From Actinoplanes campanulatus (lineage in GTDB: Bacteria > Actinomycetota > Actinomycetes > Mycobacteriales > Micromonosporaceae): 64,000 nt of DNA. Shown piece by piece: positions 27,659 to 37,391 of this stretch. The stretch's first letter is position 1; the number at the start of each line of letters is the position of its first letter. The notes under the pieces were generated by a model. It searched no databases and had not been told where the DNA came from. It worked only from the letters and a program-made list of their open reading frames with translations. The position numbers and the translations under genes were made by a program. The DNA is taken from the NCBI RefSeq assembly GCF_014647795.1, contig NZ_BMPW01000015.1, forward strand, positions 124,001 through 188,000, read 5' to 3'.

Positions 27659-28270
27659 CTATCGACTGTCGTCAATCCGACGCAATGTTTCGACAAACTT
27701 GTTACACGCGTCGTAACGCGGAAGCAGACCTTTCGCGCCCGCCTCGCCCAGATCCGGCGCGGCGGCGTCCTTGGCGGACAGTACGGGTTCCCCCACCGGC
27801 CAGGCAATGCCGAGTTCCGGATCAAGCGGATGAATCCCGTGCTCGTGGCCCGGCCGGTAGGTGGACGAGCACAGGTACGCCACCGTCGCCCCCTCGGTCA
27901 GGGAGCAGAACCCGTGCCCCAGCCCCTCGGCCAGATAGACGGCGCACCGGTCCTCATCGTCCAGCCGGACCGCCTCCCAGGAGCCGAACGTCGGCGATCC
28001 GACACGGATGTCCACGATCACGTCCAGGATTGCGCCGGACACACACGTCACGTACTTCGCCTGGCCCGGGGGCACATCGGCGAAGTGGATGCCGCGGACC
28101 ACACCGCGCGCCGACGTCGACAGGTTGGCCTGGGCCAGGTCGAGCGGATGCCCGACCGCCTCGGCCAGCGCGTCGAACCGGTACCACTCCAGGAAACGGC
28201 CCCGGTCGTCGCCGTGCTGCACCGGGGTGACCTCGAAGGCGCCCTCGATGCCGAGCGGGCGGATCTTCAT
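27659..28270 (-). CDS. rmlC: dTDP-4-dehydrorhamnose 3,5-epimerase
   Basis: 203 residues, normal for the family. [30 protein letters not shown] (catalytic His) and [15 protein letters not shown] are RmlC signatures. It converts dTDP-4-keto-6-deoxyglucose to the L-lyxo isomer. It overlaps rmlA by 4 bases. rmlB and rmlD lie on the opposite strand just beyond, giving the full dTDP-L-rhamnose pathway. Confidence 0.93.
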   Translation of the reverse strand: MKIRPLGIEGAFEVTPVQHGDDRGRFLEWYRFDALAEAVGHPLDLAQANLSTSARGVVRGIHFADVPPGQAKYVTCVSGAILDVIVDIRVGSPTFGSWEAVRLDDEDRCAVYLAEGLGHGFCSLTEGATVAYLCSSTYRPGHEHGIHPLDPELGIAWPVGEPVLSAKDAAAPDLGEAGAKGLLPRYDACNKFVETLRRIDDSR

Positions 28271-29121
28271 CGCAGGCCCCCGTCCAGGAGCCGGACGAGG
28301 TACTGCCCGTACCCGCTCTTCAGCAGTGGATCGGCCAGCTCACGCAGCTGATCGCCGGAGATGAACCCGGCCCGCCAGGCCGCCTCCTCGACACAGCCGA
28401 TCTTCAGGCCCTGCCGCTCCTCGATCACCCGGACGTACTCGGACGCCTGCACCATCGACTGGAACGTGCCGGTGTCCAGCCACACGGTGCCCCGGTCCAG
28501 CACCGTCACGTCGAGCCGGCCCTGGCGCAGGTACTCCTCGTTCACCGCGGTGATCTCCAGTTCGCCGCGGTCGCTCGGCACCAGCCGGCCGGCGATCTCC
28601 ACCACGTCGGCTTCGTAGAAATACAGGCCGGGGACCACGTACGTCGACTTGGGCTTCTCGGGTTTCTCCTCGATCGACAGCACCCGGCCGTCGTCGTCGA
28701 ACTCCACGACGCCGTACCGCTCCGGGTCGGCCACCGGGTAGGCGAACACCCGGCCGCCGGACGGCTCGGTGAAGCCGCCCAGCCCATGGAAGATGTTGTC
28801 GCCCAGGATCAGTGCCACCGGCTGGTCGCCGATGAAGCCGGCGCCGATCCGGAAGGCCTGGGCGATCCCGTCCGGCCGGGGCTGCACCGCGTAGGTCAGC
28901 TCCAGGCCGAACCGGCTCCCGTCACCGAGCAGCCGGTGGAAGTGCGGCTGGTCCTCGGGCGTCGTGATCACCAGGATCTCGCGGATCCCGGCGGACACCA
29001 GCGTGGACAGCGGGTAGTAGATCATCGGTTTGTCGAAGATGGGCATCAGCTGTTTGGACATGGCCATGGTGATGGGCCACAACCGTGAGCCGGTCCCCCC
29101 GGCGAGCAGAATTCCGCGCAC
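28267..29121 (-). CDS. rmlA: Glucose-1-phosphate thymidylyltransferase
   Basis: 284 residues. [20 protein letters not shown] is the nucleotide-binding loop, followed by [26 protein letters not shown] carries the metal-binding Asp and [13 protein letters not shown] the sugar site. It makes dTDP-glucose, the first step to dTDP-rhamnose. It is divergent from rmlB across 46 bases. Confidence 0.95.
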   Translation of the reverse strand: MRGILLAGGTGSRLWPITMAMSKQLMPIFDKPMIYYPLSTLVSAGIREILVITTPEDQPHFHRLLGDGSRFGLELTYAVQPRPDGIAQAFRIGAGFIGDQPVALILGDNIFHGLGGFTEPSGGRVFAYPVADPERYGVVEFDDDGRVLSIEEKPEKPKSTYVVPGLYFYEADVVEIAGRLVPSDRGELEITAVNEEYLRQGRLDVTVLDRGTVWLDTGTFQSMVQASEYVRVIEERQGLKIGCVEEAAWRAGFISGDQLRELADPLLKSGYGQYLVRLLDGGLR

Positions 29122-29167
29122 CGGGCGACCCTAATCAGGGTCCGCCAACCGTCTACACTCGCCACTC
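29122..29167. promoter_or_regulatory. rmlA-rmlB divergent promoter region
   Basis: Only 46 bases separate the two start codons, so the promoters of the rmlAC and rmlBD operons must overlap each other or extend into coding sequence. The region has no evident palindrome. The first codons of rmlB (around 29,290-29,350) are noticeably AT-richer than the rest of the gene. Confidence 0.5.
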
Positions 29168-30145
29168 GTGCAGATTTTCGTGACCGGTGGTGCCGGTTTC
29201 ATCGGATCGGCCTACGTCAGGGCCCTCTTGCAGGACGAGTACCCGGGCATGGCCGGTGCGTCGGTGACCGTTCTGGATCTGTTGTCCTATTCAGGAAATC
29301 GTGACAACCTTCCACTGTCGGATTCCCGACTGCGTTTCATAGAGGGAGACATTTCCGATTCTGATCTCCTCCAGGACCTACTCCCCGGCCACGACGCGAT
29401 CGTCCATTTCGCCGCCGAATCACACGTGGATCGATCGATTTCGGGCGCGCTCCCGTTCGTGACCACCAACGTGCTCGGCACCCAGGTCCTGCTCGACGCG
29501 GCCCGCGCCGCCGGGGTCGGCCGCTTCGTGCACGTCTCCACCGACGAGGTGTACGGCTCGATCGCCGAGGGCTCGTGGACCGAGACGTGGCCACTCGCGC
29601 CGAACTCGCCGTACGCCGCCTCCAAGGCCGGCTCCGACCTGCTCGCCCTGGCCGCGCACCGCACCCACGGCATGGACGTGGTGGTCACCCGCTGCTCCAA
29701 CAACTACGGGCCGCACCAGTTCCCGGAGAAGGTCATCCCGCTCTTCGTCACCAACCTGCTGGACGGCAAGCCGGTCCCGCTCTACGGCGACGGCGGCAAC
29801 GTCCGCGACTGGCTGCACGTCGCCGACCACTGCCGCGGCATCCAGCTGGTGCTGGAGAAGGGCCGGTCCGGCGAGGTCTACCACATCGGCGGCGGCACCG
29901 AGTTGTCCAACCGCGAGCTGACCGAGCGTCTCCTGGAGGCGTGCGGCGCCGGCTGGGACATGGTCCGCCCGGTCGCCGACCGCAAGGGCCACGACCGCCG
30001 CTACTCCCTGGACATCAGCAAGATCAGCGAGGAGCTGGGCTACTCGCCGCGGGTCGGCCTCGCGGACGGCCTGGCCGCCACGGTCGCCTGGTACCGCGAC
30101 AACCGCGCCTGGTGGGAACCCCTCAAGTCCCGGGCCGGCCTCTGA
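29168..30145 (+). CDS. rmlB: dTDP-glucose 4,6-dehydratase
   Basis: 325 residues of the extended SDR family. GGAGFIGSAYVR binds NAD, THVSTDEVYGS-like STDEVYGSI and YAASKAG contain the catalytic Thr/Asp/Glu and Tyr-Lys, and RCSNNYGPHQFPEKVIPLF is a RmlB signature. It produces dTDP-4-keto-6-deoxyglucose, which also could feed the aminotransferase at the left end of the window. Its TGA overlaps the rmlD ATG. Confidence 0.95.
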   Translation: MQIFVTGGAGFIGSAYVRALLQDEYPGMAGASVTVLDLLSYSGNRDNLPLSDSRLRFIEGDISDSDLLQDLLPGHDAIVHFAAESHVDRSISGALPFVTTNVLGTQVLLDAARAAGVGRFVHVSTDEVYGSIAEGSWTETWPLAPNSPYAASKAGSDLLALAAHRTHGMDVVVTRCSNNYGPHQFPEKVIPLFVTNLLDGKPVPLYGDGGNVRDWLHVADHCRGIQLVLEKGRSGEVYHIGGGTELSNRELTERLLEACGAGWDMVRPVADRKGHDRRYSLDISKISEELGYSPRVGLADGLAATVAWYRDNRAWWEPLKSRAGL

Positions 30146-31023
30146 TGCCGCCCGCCGACCCCGCGCCCGCCGCCGGCCTGCGCTGGCTGATCACCGGGGC
30201 CGGCGGGATGCTCGGCCGCGACCTCCAGACGGTCCTGGCCGAGACCGGCGAGACCGCCGTGGTCGCCGCCACCCGCGCCGACCTGGACATCACCGACCCG
30301 GTCGAGGTCCGCGACGCGGTGGCCGGCGCCGACATCGTCCTCAACGCCGCCGCCTGGACGAACGTCGACGGCGCCGAGACCGACGAGGCGAGCGCCACCG
30401 CGATCAACGGGCTCGCCGTCCGGCTGCTCGCGCACATCGCCGGCAAACGCCTCATCCACGTCTCCACCGACTACGTCTTCGACGGCTCCGCGACCATCCC
30501 GATCCCCGAGGACACCGCGCACGCCCCGATCAACGCCTACGGCCGCGGCAAGGCGATCGGCGAACGGGCCGTCCTCGACTCCGGCGGCTACGTGGTCCGC
30601 ACCGCCTGGCTCTACGGCGAACACGGCCCCAACTTCGTCCGCACCATGCTCCACCTGGCCGCCACCCGCGACACCCTGGACGTGGTCGACGACCAGGAGG
30701 GCCCACCCACCTGGTCGTACGCCCTGGCCCAGCAACTGGTCGCCCTGTCCCGGGCCGCGATCTCCGGCGACGCCGCTCCCGGCGCCTACCACGGCACGGC
30801 CGCCGGCTCCACCACCTGGTTCGGCCTGGCCCGCGCCGTCTTCGAACAGGCCGGCCTCGACCCCGACCGCGTCCGCCCCACCACGAGCGACCGCTTCCCA
30901 CGACCGGCCCGCCGCCCCGCCTACAGCGTGCTCTCCCACGCCCGCTGGTCCGGCACCGGCGTCGCCCCGCTCCCCCACTGGCGCGCCCTGCTGGCCGAGG
31001 CCATGCCCCGCTTCCTGCCCTGA
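30145..31023 (+). CDS. rmlD: dTDP-4-dehydrorhamnose reductase
   Basis: 292 residues from ATG 30145 (TGATG overlap with rmlB). LITGAGGMLGRDLQTVL is the NAD(P) site; NAAAWTNVDGAETDE, HVSTDYVFDG and YGRGKAIGE are typical RmlD segments with the Tyr-Lys pair. It reduces the 4-keto group to give dTDP-L-rhamnose. It is the last gene of the polysaccharide locus. Confidence 0.94.
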   Translation: MPPADPAPAAGLRWLITGAGGMLGRDLQTVLAETGETAVVAATRADLDITDPVEVRDAVAGADIVLNAAAWTNVDGAETDEASATAINGLAVRLLAHIAGKRLIHVSTDYVFDGSATIPIPEDTAHAPINAYGRGKAIGERAVLDSGGYVVRTAWLYGEHGPNFVRTMLHLAATRDTLDVVDDQEGPPTWSYALAQQLVALSRAAISGDAAPGAYHGTAAGSTTWFGLARAVFEQAGLDPDRVRPTTSDRFPRPARRPAYSVLSHARWSGTGVAPLPHWRALLAEAMPRFLP

Positions 31024-31100
31024 CGTGGTCCAGCCAGGACTACCGCTCGCTCTCACCCCCTTTCCCCGGTACGCGGTGGGCAGGTAACCGACCAGGACGG

Positions 31101-32645
31101 TCATTCCTGTTCCTCGGTTTCGGGGGCGGGGTCGCGGAGGGCTGATGGGGCGGCGGGAACGAGGGCTGCGGGACGGTGGCGGCGGAGCAGGGTCTGGGCG
31201 AGTGGCAGCAGGATGACCGCCAGGAACACGGCGAACAGGATTCCGGAGATGGGCCGGGTGAGGAAGCCGGTCGGGTCGCCGTCGAAGAGCAGCAGGGACC
31301 GCCGTAGGGACGTTTCGAGCAGGCTGCCGAGGACGAACGCGAGAACCATCGGCCCGGGGTCGAAGCCGGCCTTCTTCATCAGGTAGCCGAGCACCCCGAA
31401 CGCGATGACCAGACCGATGTCGAAGACGCTGTTGTTGACGGTGTACGCCCCGACGAGGGTGATGAGCACGGTGATCGGCGCGAGCACGGTGCCCCGTACC
31501 CGCAGGATCCGGACGAAGACGCCGAGCAGCGGAATGCTCATGATCAGCAGCAGGACGTTGCCGATGTACATCGAGTTGACGACACCCCAGAACAGTTCCG
31601 GGTGTTCGGTGACGAGCTGCGGCCCGGGTGTCACGCCCTGGATGAGCAGCGCCCCGAAGATGACGGCCATGGTGGCGTTGGCCGGGATGCCGAGCGACAG
31701 CAGGGGGATGAACGACGAGGTGGCGGCCGCGTTGTTGGCGGTCTCCGGCGCGGCGACGCCTTCGATGGCGCCGTGCCCGAAGCGTTCCGGGTGCCGGGAG
31801 CGGCGTTTCTCCAGGGCGTACGCGGCCATCGAGGAGAGGACCGCCCCGCCGCCGGGCAGGATGCCGAGGGCGAAGCCGATGACCGAGCCGCGCCCGATGG
31901 CGCCGGATGACTGCCGCAGGTCGGCGCGGCCGGGCCACACCTTGGTGACCTCGGCCGGGGCCTGCACGGCGCGGTGGCGTTCCTCCAGGTTGTGGAGGAT
32001 CTCGCCGAGCCCGAACAGGCCCATCGCGATCGGTACGAAGTCGAGTCCGTCGGCGAGGGACAGGTTGGCGAAGGTGAAGCGTTCGGCGCTGGTGAAGTCG
32101 TCGCGGCCGACGGTGGCGAGCAGCAGCCCGATGCCGGCGGCGGCGAGCGCCCGGGTCCGCCCGCCGCTGGAGATGGTGGCGACCAGCATGATGCCGAGCA
32201 GGGCGAGCACGGTGTATTCGGGCGGCCCGAAGTCGAGGGCGTATGCGGCGACGACCGGGGCGACGAGGCTGAGCGCCCCGACGGCGAGGGTGCCGCCGAT
32301 GAAGGAGCCGATGGCGGCGATGCCGAGGGCGGCGCCGGCCCGGCCCTGCCGGGCGAGGGCGTGCCCGTCGAAGACGGTGACCACCGAGGACGCCTCGCCG
32401 GGCAGGCGCAGCAGGACCGAGGTGATGGTGCCGCCGTACTGGGCGCCGTAGAAGATGCCGGCGAGCATGATGACCGCGGTGACCGGTTCCATGCCGTAGG
32501 TGACGGGGAGCAGGATGGCGATGGTGGCGGCCGGGCCGAGGCCGGGCAGGACGCCGATGAGCATGCCGATGACGACGCCGACGAGGCAGTAGAGCAGATT
32601 CGCCGGTTCTCCGACGACGGCGAATCCGTCGAGCACCGAGGACAA
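31101..32645 (-). CDS. tctA: Tripartite tricarboxylate-type transporter, large membrane subunit
   Basis: 514 residues with about twelve hydrophobic helices. GVLPGLGPAATIAILLPVTYG and AGIFYGAQYGGTITSVLLRLPGE are TctA family signatures. The start is TTG 32645 with AGGAGGA just upstream, or GTG three codons later. It is the translocating subunit of a solute-binding-protein dependent secondary transporter. It is 15 bases behind tctB. The aldarate catabolic genes across the divergent promoter suggest a sugar diacid substrate. Confidence 0.9.
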   Translation of the reverse strand: MSSVLDGFAVVGEPANLLYCLVGVVIGMLIGVLPGLGPAATIAILLPVTYGMEPVTAVIMLAGIFYGAQYGGTITSVLLRLPGEASSVVTVFDGHALARQGRAGAALGIAAIGSFIGGTLAVGALSLVAPVVAAYALDFGPPEYTVLALLGIMLVATISSGGRTRALAAAGIGLLLATVGRDDFTSAERFTFANLSLADGLDFVPIAMGLFGLGEILHNLEERHRAVQAPAEVTKVWPGRADLRQSSGAIGRGSVIGFALGILPGGGAVLSSMAAYALEKRRSRHPERFGHGAIEGVAAPETANNAAATSSFIPLLSLGIPANATMAVIFGALLIQGVTPGPQLVTEHPELFWGVVNSMYIGNVLLLIMSIPLLGVFVRILRVRGTVLAPITVLITLVGAYTVNNSVFDIGLVIAFGVLGYLMKKAGFDPGPMVLAFVLGSLLETSLRRSLLLFDGDPTGFLTRPISGILFAVFLAVILLPLAQTLLRRHRPAALVPAAPSALRDPAPETEEQE

Positions 32646-32660
32646 CGGTCCTCCTGAGGA

Positions 32661-33110
32661 TCAGAACAGGTGGGGGATGGTGACGTCGAGCGCGCCGACG
32701 AACAGGGCGTAGAGGACGACGACGATGCCGAGGCTGGTGGCGATGGAGACGCGCCACGTCTCGCGGCCGAGGAAGCGCAGCCAGACGAGGGCCAGCAGCG
32801 CGGTGGGGATCTCGAATCCGATGGTGGCGATCACCGCCACGTAGACGACCATCGTGGCGACCGCGGCGAGCACCAGGAGGCTGCCGCGGGTGAAGCGTTC
32901 CGCCTCCCGGGAGCCGCGGGCCTGGACGGCCAGGGCGATCCCGAGGCCGGTCAGCAGGACTCCGATGATCAGCGGCCAGGTGCCGGGGCCGGGCTCGGAC
33001 GGGCTGCCGGCCCCGAGGGAGAGGGCGCCGGCGATCGCCGCGCCGCCGAGGACGACCACGACGGCGGCGGCGATCAGGTTGCTGACCGGCCCGGCGGGTC
33101 CGCCGTTCAC
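32661..33110 (-). CDS. tctB: Tripartite tricarboxylate-type transporter, small membrane subunit
   Basis: 149 residues from GTG 33110, which overlaps the tctC stop as GTGA. Four hydrophobic helices (for example LIAAAVVVVLGGAAIAGAL and IGFEIPTALLALVWLRFLG) fit the TctB family. It pairs with TctA. A longer frame seen in this phase is caused by the frameshift in the upstream tctC and is not a real fusion. Confidence 0.85.
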   Translation of the reverse strand: MNGGPAGPVSNLIAAAVVVVLGGAAIAGALSLGAGSPSEPGPGTWPLIIGVLLTGLGIALAVQARGSREAERFTRGSLLVLAAVATMVVYVAVIATIGFEIPTALLALVWLRFLGRETWRVSIATSLGIVVVLYALFVGALDVTIPHLF

Positions 33111-34097
33111 TTGCCGCTCAGGTTGATCTTGTACTGGTCCACCAGGCCACGATAGGTCTGCAACGATCCGTTCCACTGCCGCAACAGGGCCGCACCGTCC
33201 ACCTCGTTCGCGGTGAGCAGCCGCTTGGCGTTGAAGTCCCGGTACGCCTGCTCGCCGAATCCCTTCTGGAAGGACGCCCGCAGCCGCTCGACGACCTCGG
33301 CCGGGGTGCCCTTGGGTGCCACGATGGCCCGGGACTGCTGGACCGGCACGTTGTACCCGGCCTCGGTGGCGGTCGGGGTGTCCGGCATGTAGCTGGGCCG
33401 CTGGGTGGCGAAGGTGACCAACGGGACCGCCTTGCCGGCCTCGATCTGCTCCTTGGCCTCGCCGAGCTGGACGGCGGCGACGTCGACCTGACCGCCGAGG
33501 ACGGCGGTCAGCGCCGGGGCGCCACCGTTGAACGGCACGGCGGTCGCGTCCACCCCCGGCCTGGGCGAACAGCAGGGTCTGGGTGAGCTGGCTGCCGGTG
33601 CCGACGCCGGTGGTGGCGAACGTGATCGGCCGTTTCGCGCCGACCAGGTCCTTGACCGACGTGAAGCCGGTCTTCGGGTGGGTGATGAGCACGAAGTCGT
33701 CCTGCGAGATGCCGGTGACCACCTCGTAGTCGTTGATGTCGACGGCCTGGCCGGCCGGCACCGCGAGCGGCGTGATGTAGGCCAGCGAGCCCACGAACAC
33801 CATGAGCGTGTACCCGTCGGGTTCGGCGGCGGCGAGTTCCTTGGCGGCGACCGCCCCGTTGGCGCCGGGCCGGTTCTGCACGGTGATCGGCTGCCCGAGG
33901 TCCTTGCCCGCCGGGTCGGCGAGGGCGCGGCCGATGAGGTCGGTGCTGCCGCCGGCGTCCTGGCCGACGAGCAGGGTGACGGCGCGTTCCGGGTAGGCGG
34001 CGCCACCAGAGGAAGAGGAGTCGGAGCCGAGGTTGCCGCCGCAGCCGGTGAGGACGAGAAGACCGGCCAGCCCGAGCGCGGGGAGCGTTATTTTCAT
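33107..34097 (-). pseudogene. tctC: Tripartite transporter solute-binding protein, frameshifted
   Basis: A BugT/TctC-type lipoprotein: start ATG 34097, lipobox in LLVLTGCGG, then YPERAVTLLVGQDAGGSTDLIGRAL and LVGAKRPITFATTGVG. The frame breaks at the five-C run 33553-33557 (five G on the coding strand). Upstream ends FAQAG; the other phase continues with VDATAVPFNGGAPALTAVLGG to NLSGK. Removing one base of the run restores one uninterrupted protein of about 329 residues. The rest of both parts looks fully conserved, so this is either a recent mutation, a phase-variable tract or a sequencing error. Confidence 0.85.
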
Positions 34098-34200
34098 CGG
34101 GAATCTCCCGGTGTGAGGGGGGTCACTGGTGCCGCGAGCGTATGGCTCGCCTTTCATGCATGTCCAAGCCCATTAGTGCATTGACTGATACCTTTTCGGC
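34098..34200. promoter_or_regulatory. tctC-lysR divergent control region
   Basis: 103 bases between the transporter operon and the LysR gene, which is the usual place for a LysR binding site that controls both sides. It includes an AT-rich patch around 34165-34195 (TGCATTGACTGATACC). A clear T-N11-A palindrome could not be fixed by eye. Confidence 0.5.
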
Positions 34201-35088
34201 ATGACTTACACGCTGGAGCAGCTGCGTGGCCTGGTGGCGGTGGCGGAGGAGCTGCACTTCGGCCGGGCGGCGGCCCGGCTGCGGATGACCCAGCCCCCGC
34301 TGAGCAGGCAGATCCAGAAGCTGGAGGCGGCGGTCGGGGCGCAGCTGCTGGAGCGGGACACCCGCCGGGTCACGCTGACGCCGGCCGGTCACGCGTTCCT
34401 GGCCGAGGCGCGGCGGATCCTGAGCATCGCGGAGGCCGCCCCGGCCCTGGCCCAGCGCGTCTCGTCCGGGTTCCGCGGTCTGGTCCGGATGGCATTCACC
34501 TCGGCATCCACCTTCGGGATCCTGGGGCGCCTGCTCAACGAACTGGAGGCGCGGCTGCCCGAGGTGCACCTGGAGCTGTACGAAATGGTCACCCGCGAGC
34601 AGATCGACGCCCTGACCGGTGAGGACATCGACCTGGGGCTGGCCCGGCCGCCGTTCGACCCGGAGCTGTTCGAGTCCCGGCTGCTGCACCGGGAGGCGCT
34701 GCTGCTGGCGGTGCACGAGGATCATCCGCTGGCCGGGCTGGACCGCGCCGTGGTCCCGGCCGACCTGGCCACCGAGCCGCTGATCTTCCACTCCCAGCGG
34801 AAGGCGCGATACTTCTACGACCTGGTGGTCAGCATGGTCCCGCTGGCCCAGGAGCGGGTGGTGCACACCGTCAGCCAGGTGATGACGATGCTGTGGCTGG
34901 TCTCCGCCGGGCGGGGCGTGGCGTTCGTGCCGGCGTCGGCGCGCCTGGTCGGGGTGCCGGGGGTGGCCTTCCTGCCGATCGCCACGCCGATCGCCGAGCC
35001 GGTCGAGCTGCACCTGCTGTGGCCGCGCCGGTCGCACAATCCGGCACTGGCCCGGGTGCTGGACGCACTGGAGCACGTGATGCTCTGA
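34201..35088 (+). CDS. LysR-family transcriptional regulator
   Basis: 295 residues. The N-terminal winged helix-turn-helix reads LEQLRGLVAVAEELHFGRAA then RMTQPPLSRQIQKLEAAVG; the effector domain follows (FVPASARLVG near the end). The length is normal. It is divergent from tctCBA and 63 bases ahead of kdgD, so it most likely activates aldarate transport and breakdown when an aldarate or its product is bound. Confidence 0.92.
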   Translation: MTYTLEQLRGLVAVAEELHFGRAAARLRMTQPPLSRQIQKLEAAVGAQLLERDTRRVTLTPAGHAFLAEARRILSIAEAAPALAQRVSSGFRGLVRMAFTSASTFGILGRLLNELEARLPEVHLELYEMVTREQIDALTGEDIDLGLARPPFDPELFESRLLHREALLLAVHEDHPLAGLDRAVVPADLATEPLIFHSQRKARYFYDLVVSMVPLAQERVVHTVSQVMTMLWLVSAGRGVAFVPASARLVGVPGVAFLPIATPIAEPVELHLLWPRRSHNPALARVLDALEHVML

Positions 35089-35151
35089 CGGTATCAATCG
35101 ATGCTGAAATGCTCTTGGACAGGCATCACCGTCGGTTCCTACGGTGACCGG

Positions 35152-36069
35152 GTGACCCACATTCCCCCTGCCGACCTGGCCGCCCGGCTGGCGTCGGGCC
35201 TGCTGTCGTTCCCCGTCACCCACTTCGACGACGACCTCGCGTTCGACGAGCCCCGCTACCGGGAGCACCTAGCGTGGCAGGCGAGTTCCGGCGTCGCCGG
35301 ACTGTTCGCCGCCGGTGGCACCGGCGAGGGCTTCTCGCTGACCAGTGCCGAGATCGACACCGTGGTCCGGGCCGCGGTCGGCGAGGTCGGCGGGCGAGTC
35401 CCGGTGGTCGCCCCGGCCACCGGCGGAACCGCGCAGGCCGTCGCCCAGGCCCGGGCCGCCGCGGCCGCCGGCGCCGCCGGGATCCTGCTGTTCCCGCCCT
35501 ACCTGACCGAGGCCAGCCAGGCCGGGATCGTCGCGCACGTGGAGGCGGTGTGCCGGGCCACATCGCTGGGCGTGATCGTCTACAGCCGGGCCAACGCCGT
35601 ACTGGAGGACGTCACCGTCGCCGAGCTGGCCGACCGCAACCCGACCCTGATCGGCCTCAAGGACGGCGTCGGCGACATCGAGCGGATGACCCGGACGTAC
35701 GCGCGGGTCGGCGACCGCCTCATCTACATCGGTGGGCTGCCCACCGCCGAGACGTTCGCGCTTCCGCTGCTCCAGCTCGGGGTCAGCACCTACTCGTCGG
35801 CGCTGTACAACTTCCTGCCCGAGTTCGCCCTGCGCTTTCACGCCGCCGTGCGCGCCCAGGACCGGGCCGCCGTCTACGGGATGCTCAACGACTTCGTGCT
35901 CCCCTATCTGGACATCCGGGACCGGGCACGCGGCTACTCGGTCTCCATCATCAAGGCCGGGCTCACCGCGGTCGGGCGGGACGGCGGGCGGGTGCGGCCA
36001 CCGCTCACCGACCTGACCGACGGCGAACGCGCCGACCTGGCCCGGCTCATCGACAAGGTGCGGACATGA
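35152..36069 (+). CDS. kdgD: 5-dehydro-4-deoxyglucarate dehydratase
   Basis: 305 residues from GTG 35152, the start that gives the usual family length. A DapA-superfamily TIM barrel with [13 protein letters not shown] (substrate loop), the Tyr in VIVYSRANA and the Schiff-base lysine K170 in [10 protein letters not shown]. KdgD dehydrates and decarboxylates 5-keto-4-deoxyglucarate to 2,5-dioxopentanoate (alpha-ketoglutarate semialdehyde). The genes that follow encode enzymes for the preceding and following steps. Its stop overlaps the next start. Confidence 0.9.
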   Translation: MTHIPPADLAARLASGLLSFPVTHFDDDLAFDEPRYREHLAWQASSGVAGLFAAGGTGEGFSLTSAEIDTVVRAAVGEVGGRVPVVAPATGGTAQAVAQARAAAAAGAAGILLFPPYLTEASQAGIVAHVEAVCRATSLGVIVYSRANAVLEDVTVAELADRNPTLIGLKDGVGDIERMTRTYARVGDRLIYIGGLPTAETFALPLLQLGVSTYSSALYNFLPEFALRFHAAVRAQDRAAVYGMLNDFVLPYLDIRDRARGYSVSIIKAGLTAVGRDGGRVRPPLTDLTDGERADLARLIDKVRT

Positions 36070-37388
36070 CACCCACCATCGCGCGGATCGAGGTCGTCCC
36101 GGTCGCCGGGTACGACAGCATGCTCCTCAATCTCAGCGGCGCCCACGGACCGTACTTCACTCGTACCATCGTGATCGTCTCGGACAGCGAGGGACGCGCC
36201 GGAGTGGGCGAGGTCCCCGGGGGTGAGGCCATCCGGCGCACCTTGGAGTCGGCCGGCGAGCTGATGATCGGACGGCCGGTCGCGGAGTACGCGTCGTTGC
36301 TGCGCCGCTTCGCGGCGGCGCACGCCGGGCAGGACGCGGGCGGTCGCGGCAATCAGACCTACGACCTGCGCGTCACCGTCCACGCCGTGACGGCGCTGGA
36401 GTCAGCGCTGCTCGACCTGCTCGGCCGGCACCTCGGCGTGCCTGTCGCCGAACTGCTCGGCGAGGGGAAGCAGCGGGACAGCGTGCCGGTGCTCGGCTAC
36501 CTGTTCTACGTCGGCGACACGGCCCGCACCGACCTGCCGTACGAGCGCGAGAGCGCCCCGGCCGACGACTGGGAGCGGCTGCGCCGGGCGCCCGCGCTGA
36601 CCCCGCCGGCGATCGTGGCTCTCGCCGAGGCGGCCCAGGCCCGGTACGGCTTCACCGACTTCAAGCTCAAGGGCGGCGTGTTCCCCGGCGAGCGGGAGAT
36701 CGAGGCCGTGCACGCCCTCGCGGAGCGGTTCCCGCAGGCCCGGATCACGCTGGACCCGAACGGCGGCTGGCTGCTCGCCGACGCCGTCCGCCTCTGCCGC
36801 GACCTGGGCGGGGTGCTCGCCTACGCGGAGGATCCGGTCGGCGCCGAGGGCGAGCTCTCCGGGCGGGAGACGATGGCCGAGTTCCGCCGTGCCACCGGAC
36901 TGCGCACCGCCACCAACATGATCGCCACCGACTGGCGGCAGATGGCCCACGCGGTCCGCGCGCACGCCGTCGACATCCCGCTCGCCGACCCGCATTTCTG
37001 GACCATGCGCGGCTCGGTACGCGTCGCCCAGCTCTGCCACGACTTCGGCCTCACCTGGGGCTCGCACTCCAACAACCACTTCGACATCTCGCTCGCCATG
37101 TTCACGCACGTCGGCGCGGCCGCCCCGGGCGAGATCACCGCCCTGGACACGCACTGGATCTGGCAGGACGGGCAGCGGCTGACCCGGGAGCCGTTCGCGA
37201 TCCGTCAGGGCGCGATCGCCGTGCCGACCACGCCCGGTCTCGGCGTCGACCTCGACCGGGACGCGCTCGGCGCCGCCCACGAGCTCTACCTGTCCCGCGG
37301 GCTCGGTGCCCGGGATGACACCACCGCCATGCAGTCCCTCATTCCCGGCTGGCGCTTCGACCCCAAGCGCCCCTGTCTGGTTCGGTGA
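36066..37388 (+). CDS. gudD: Glucarate dehydratase (enolase superfamily)
   Basis: 440 residues from ATG 36066 (ATGA overlap). Family marks: [16 protein letters not shown], the K-x-K pair in DFKLKGG (K200 and K202), LDPNGGW and [10 protein letters not shown] for the metal ligands, and [14 protein letters not shown] with the general-acid histidine. It dehydrates D-glucarate or L-idarate to 5-keto-4-deoxyglucarate, the KdgD substrate. The length matches the GudD group. Confidence 0.92.
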   Translation: MTPTIARIEVVPVAGYDSMLLNLSGAHGPYFTRTIVIVSDSEGRAGVGEVPGGEAIRRTLESAGELMIGRPVAEYASLLRRFAAAHAGQDAGGRGNQTYDLRVTVHAVTALESALLDLLGRHLGVPVAELLGEGKQRDSVPVLGYLFYVGDTARTDLPYERESAPADDWERLRRAPALTPPAIVALAEAAQARYGFTDFKLKGGVFPGEREIEAVHALAERFPQARITLDPNGGWLLADAVRLCRDLGGVLAYAEDPVGAEGELSGRETMAEFRRATGLRTATNMIATDWRQMAHAVRAHAVDIPLADPHFWTMRGSVRVAQLCHDFGLTWGSHSNNHFDISLAMFTHVGAAAPGEITALDTHWIWQDGQRLTREPFAIRQGAIAVPTTPGLGVDLDRDALGAAHELYLSRGLGARDDTTAMQSLIPGWRFDPKRPCLVR

Positions 37389-37391
37389 CCC

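Noticed and set aside
32661-34157. A single 498-residue frame joining a TctC start to TctB
   Set aside because: The middle is low-quality Arg/Gly sequence. The true tctC continues in another phase after the homopolymer shift, and tctB starts at GTG 33110.
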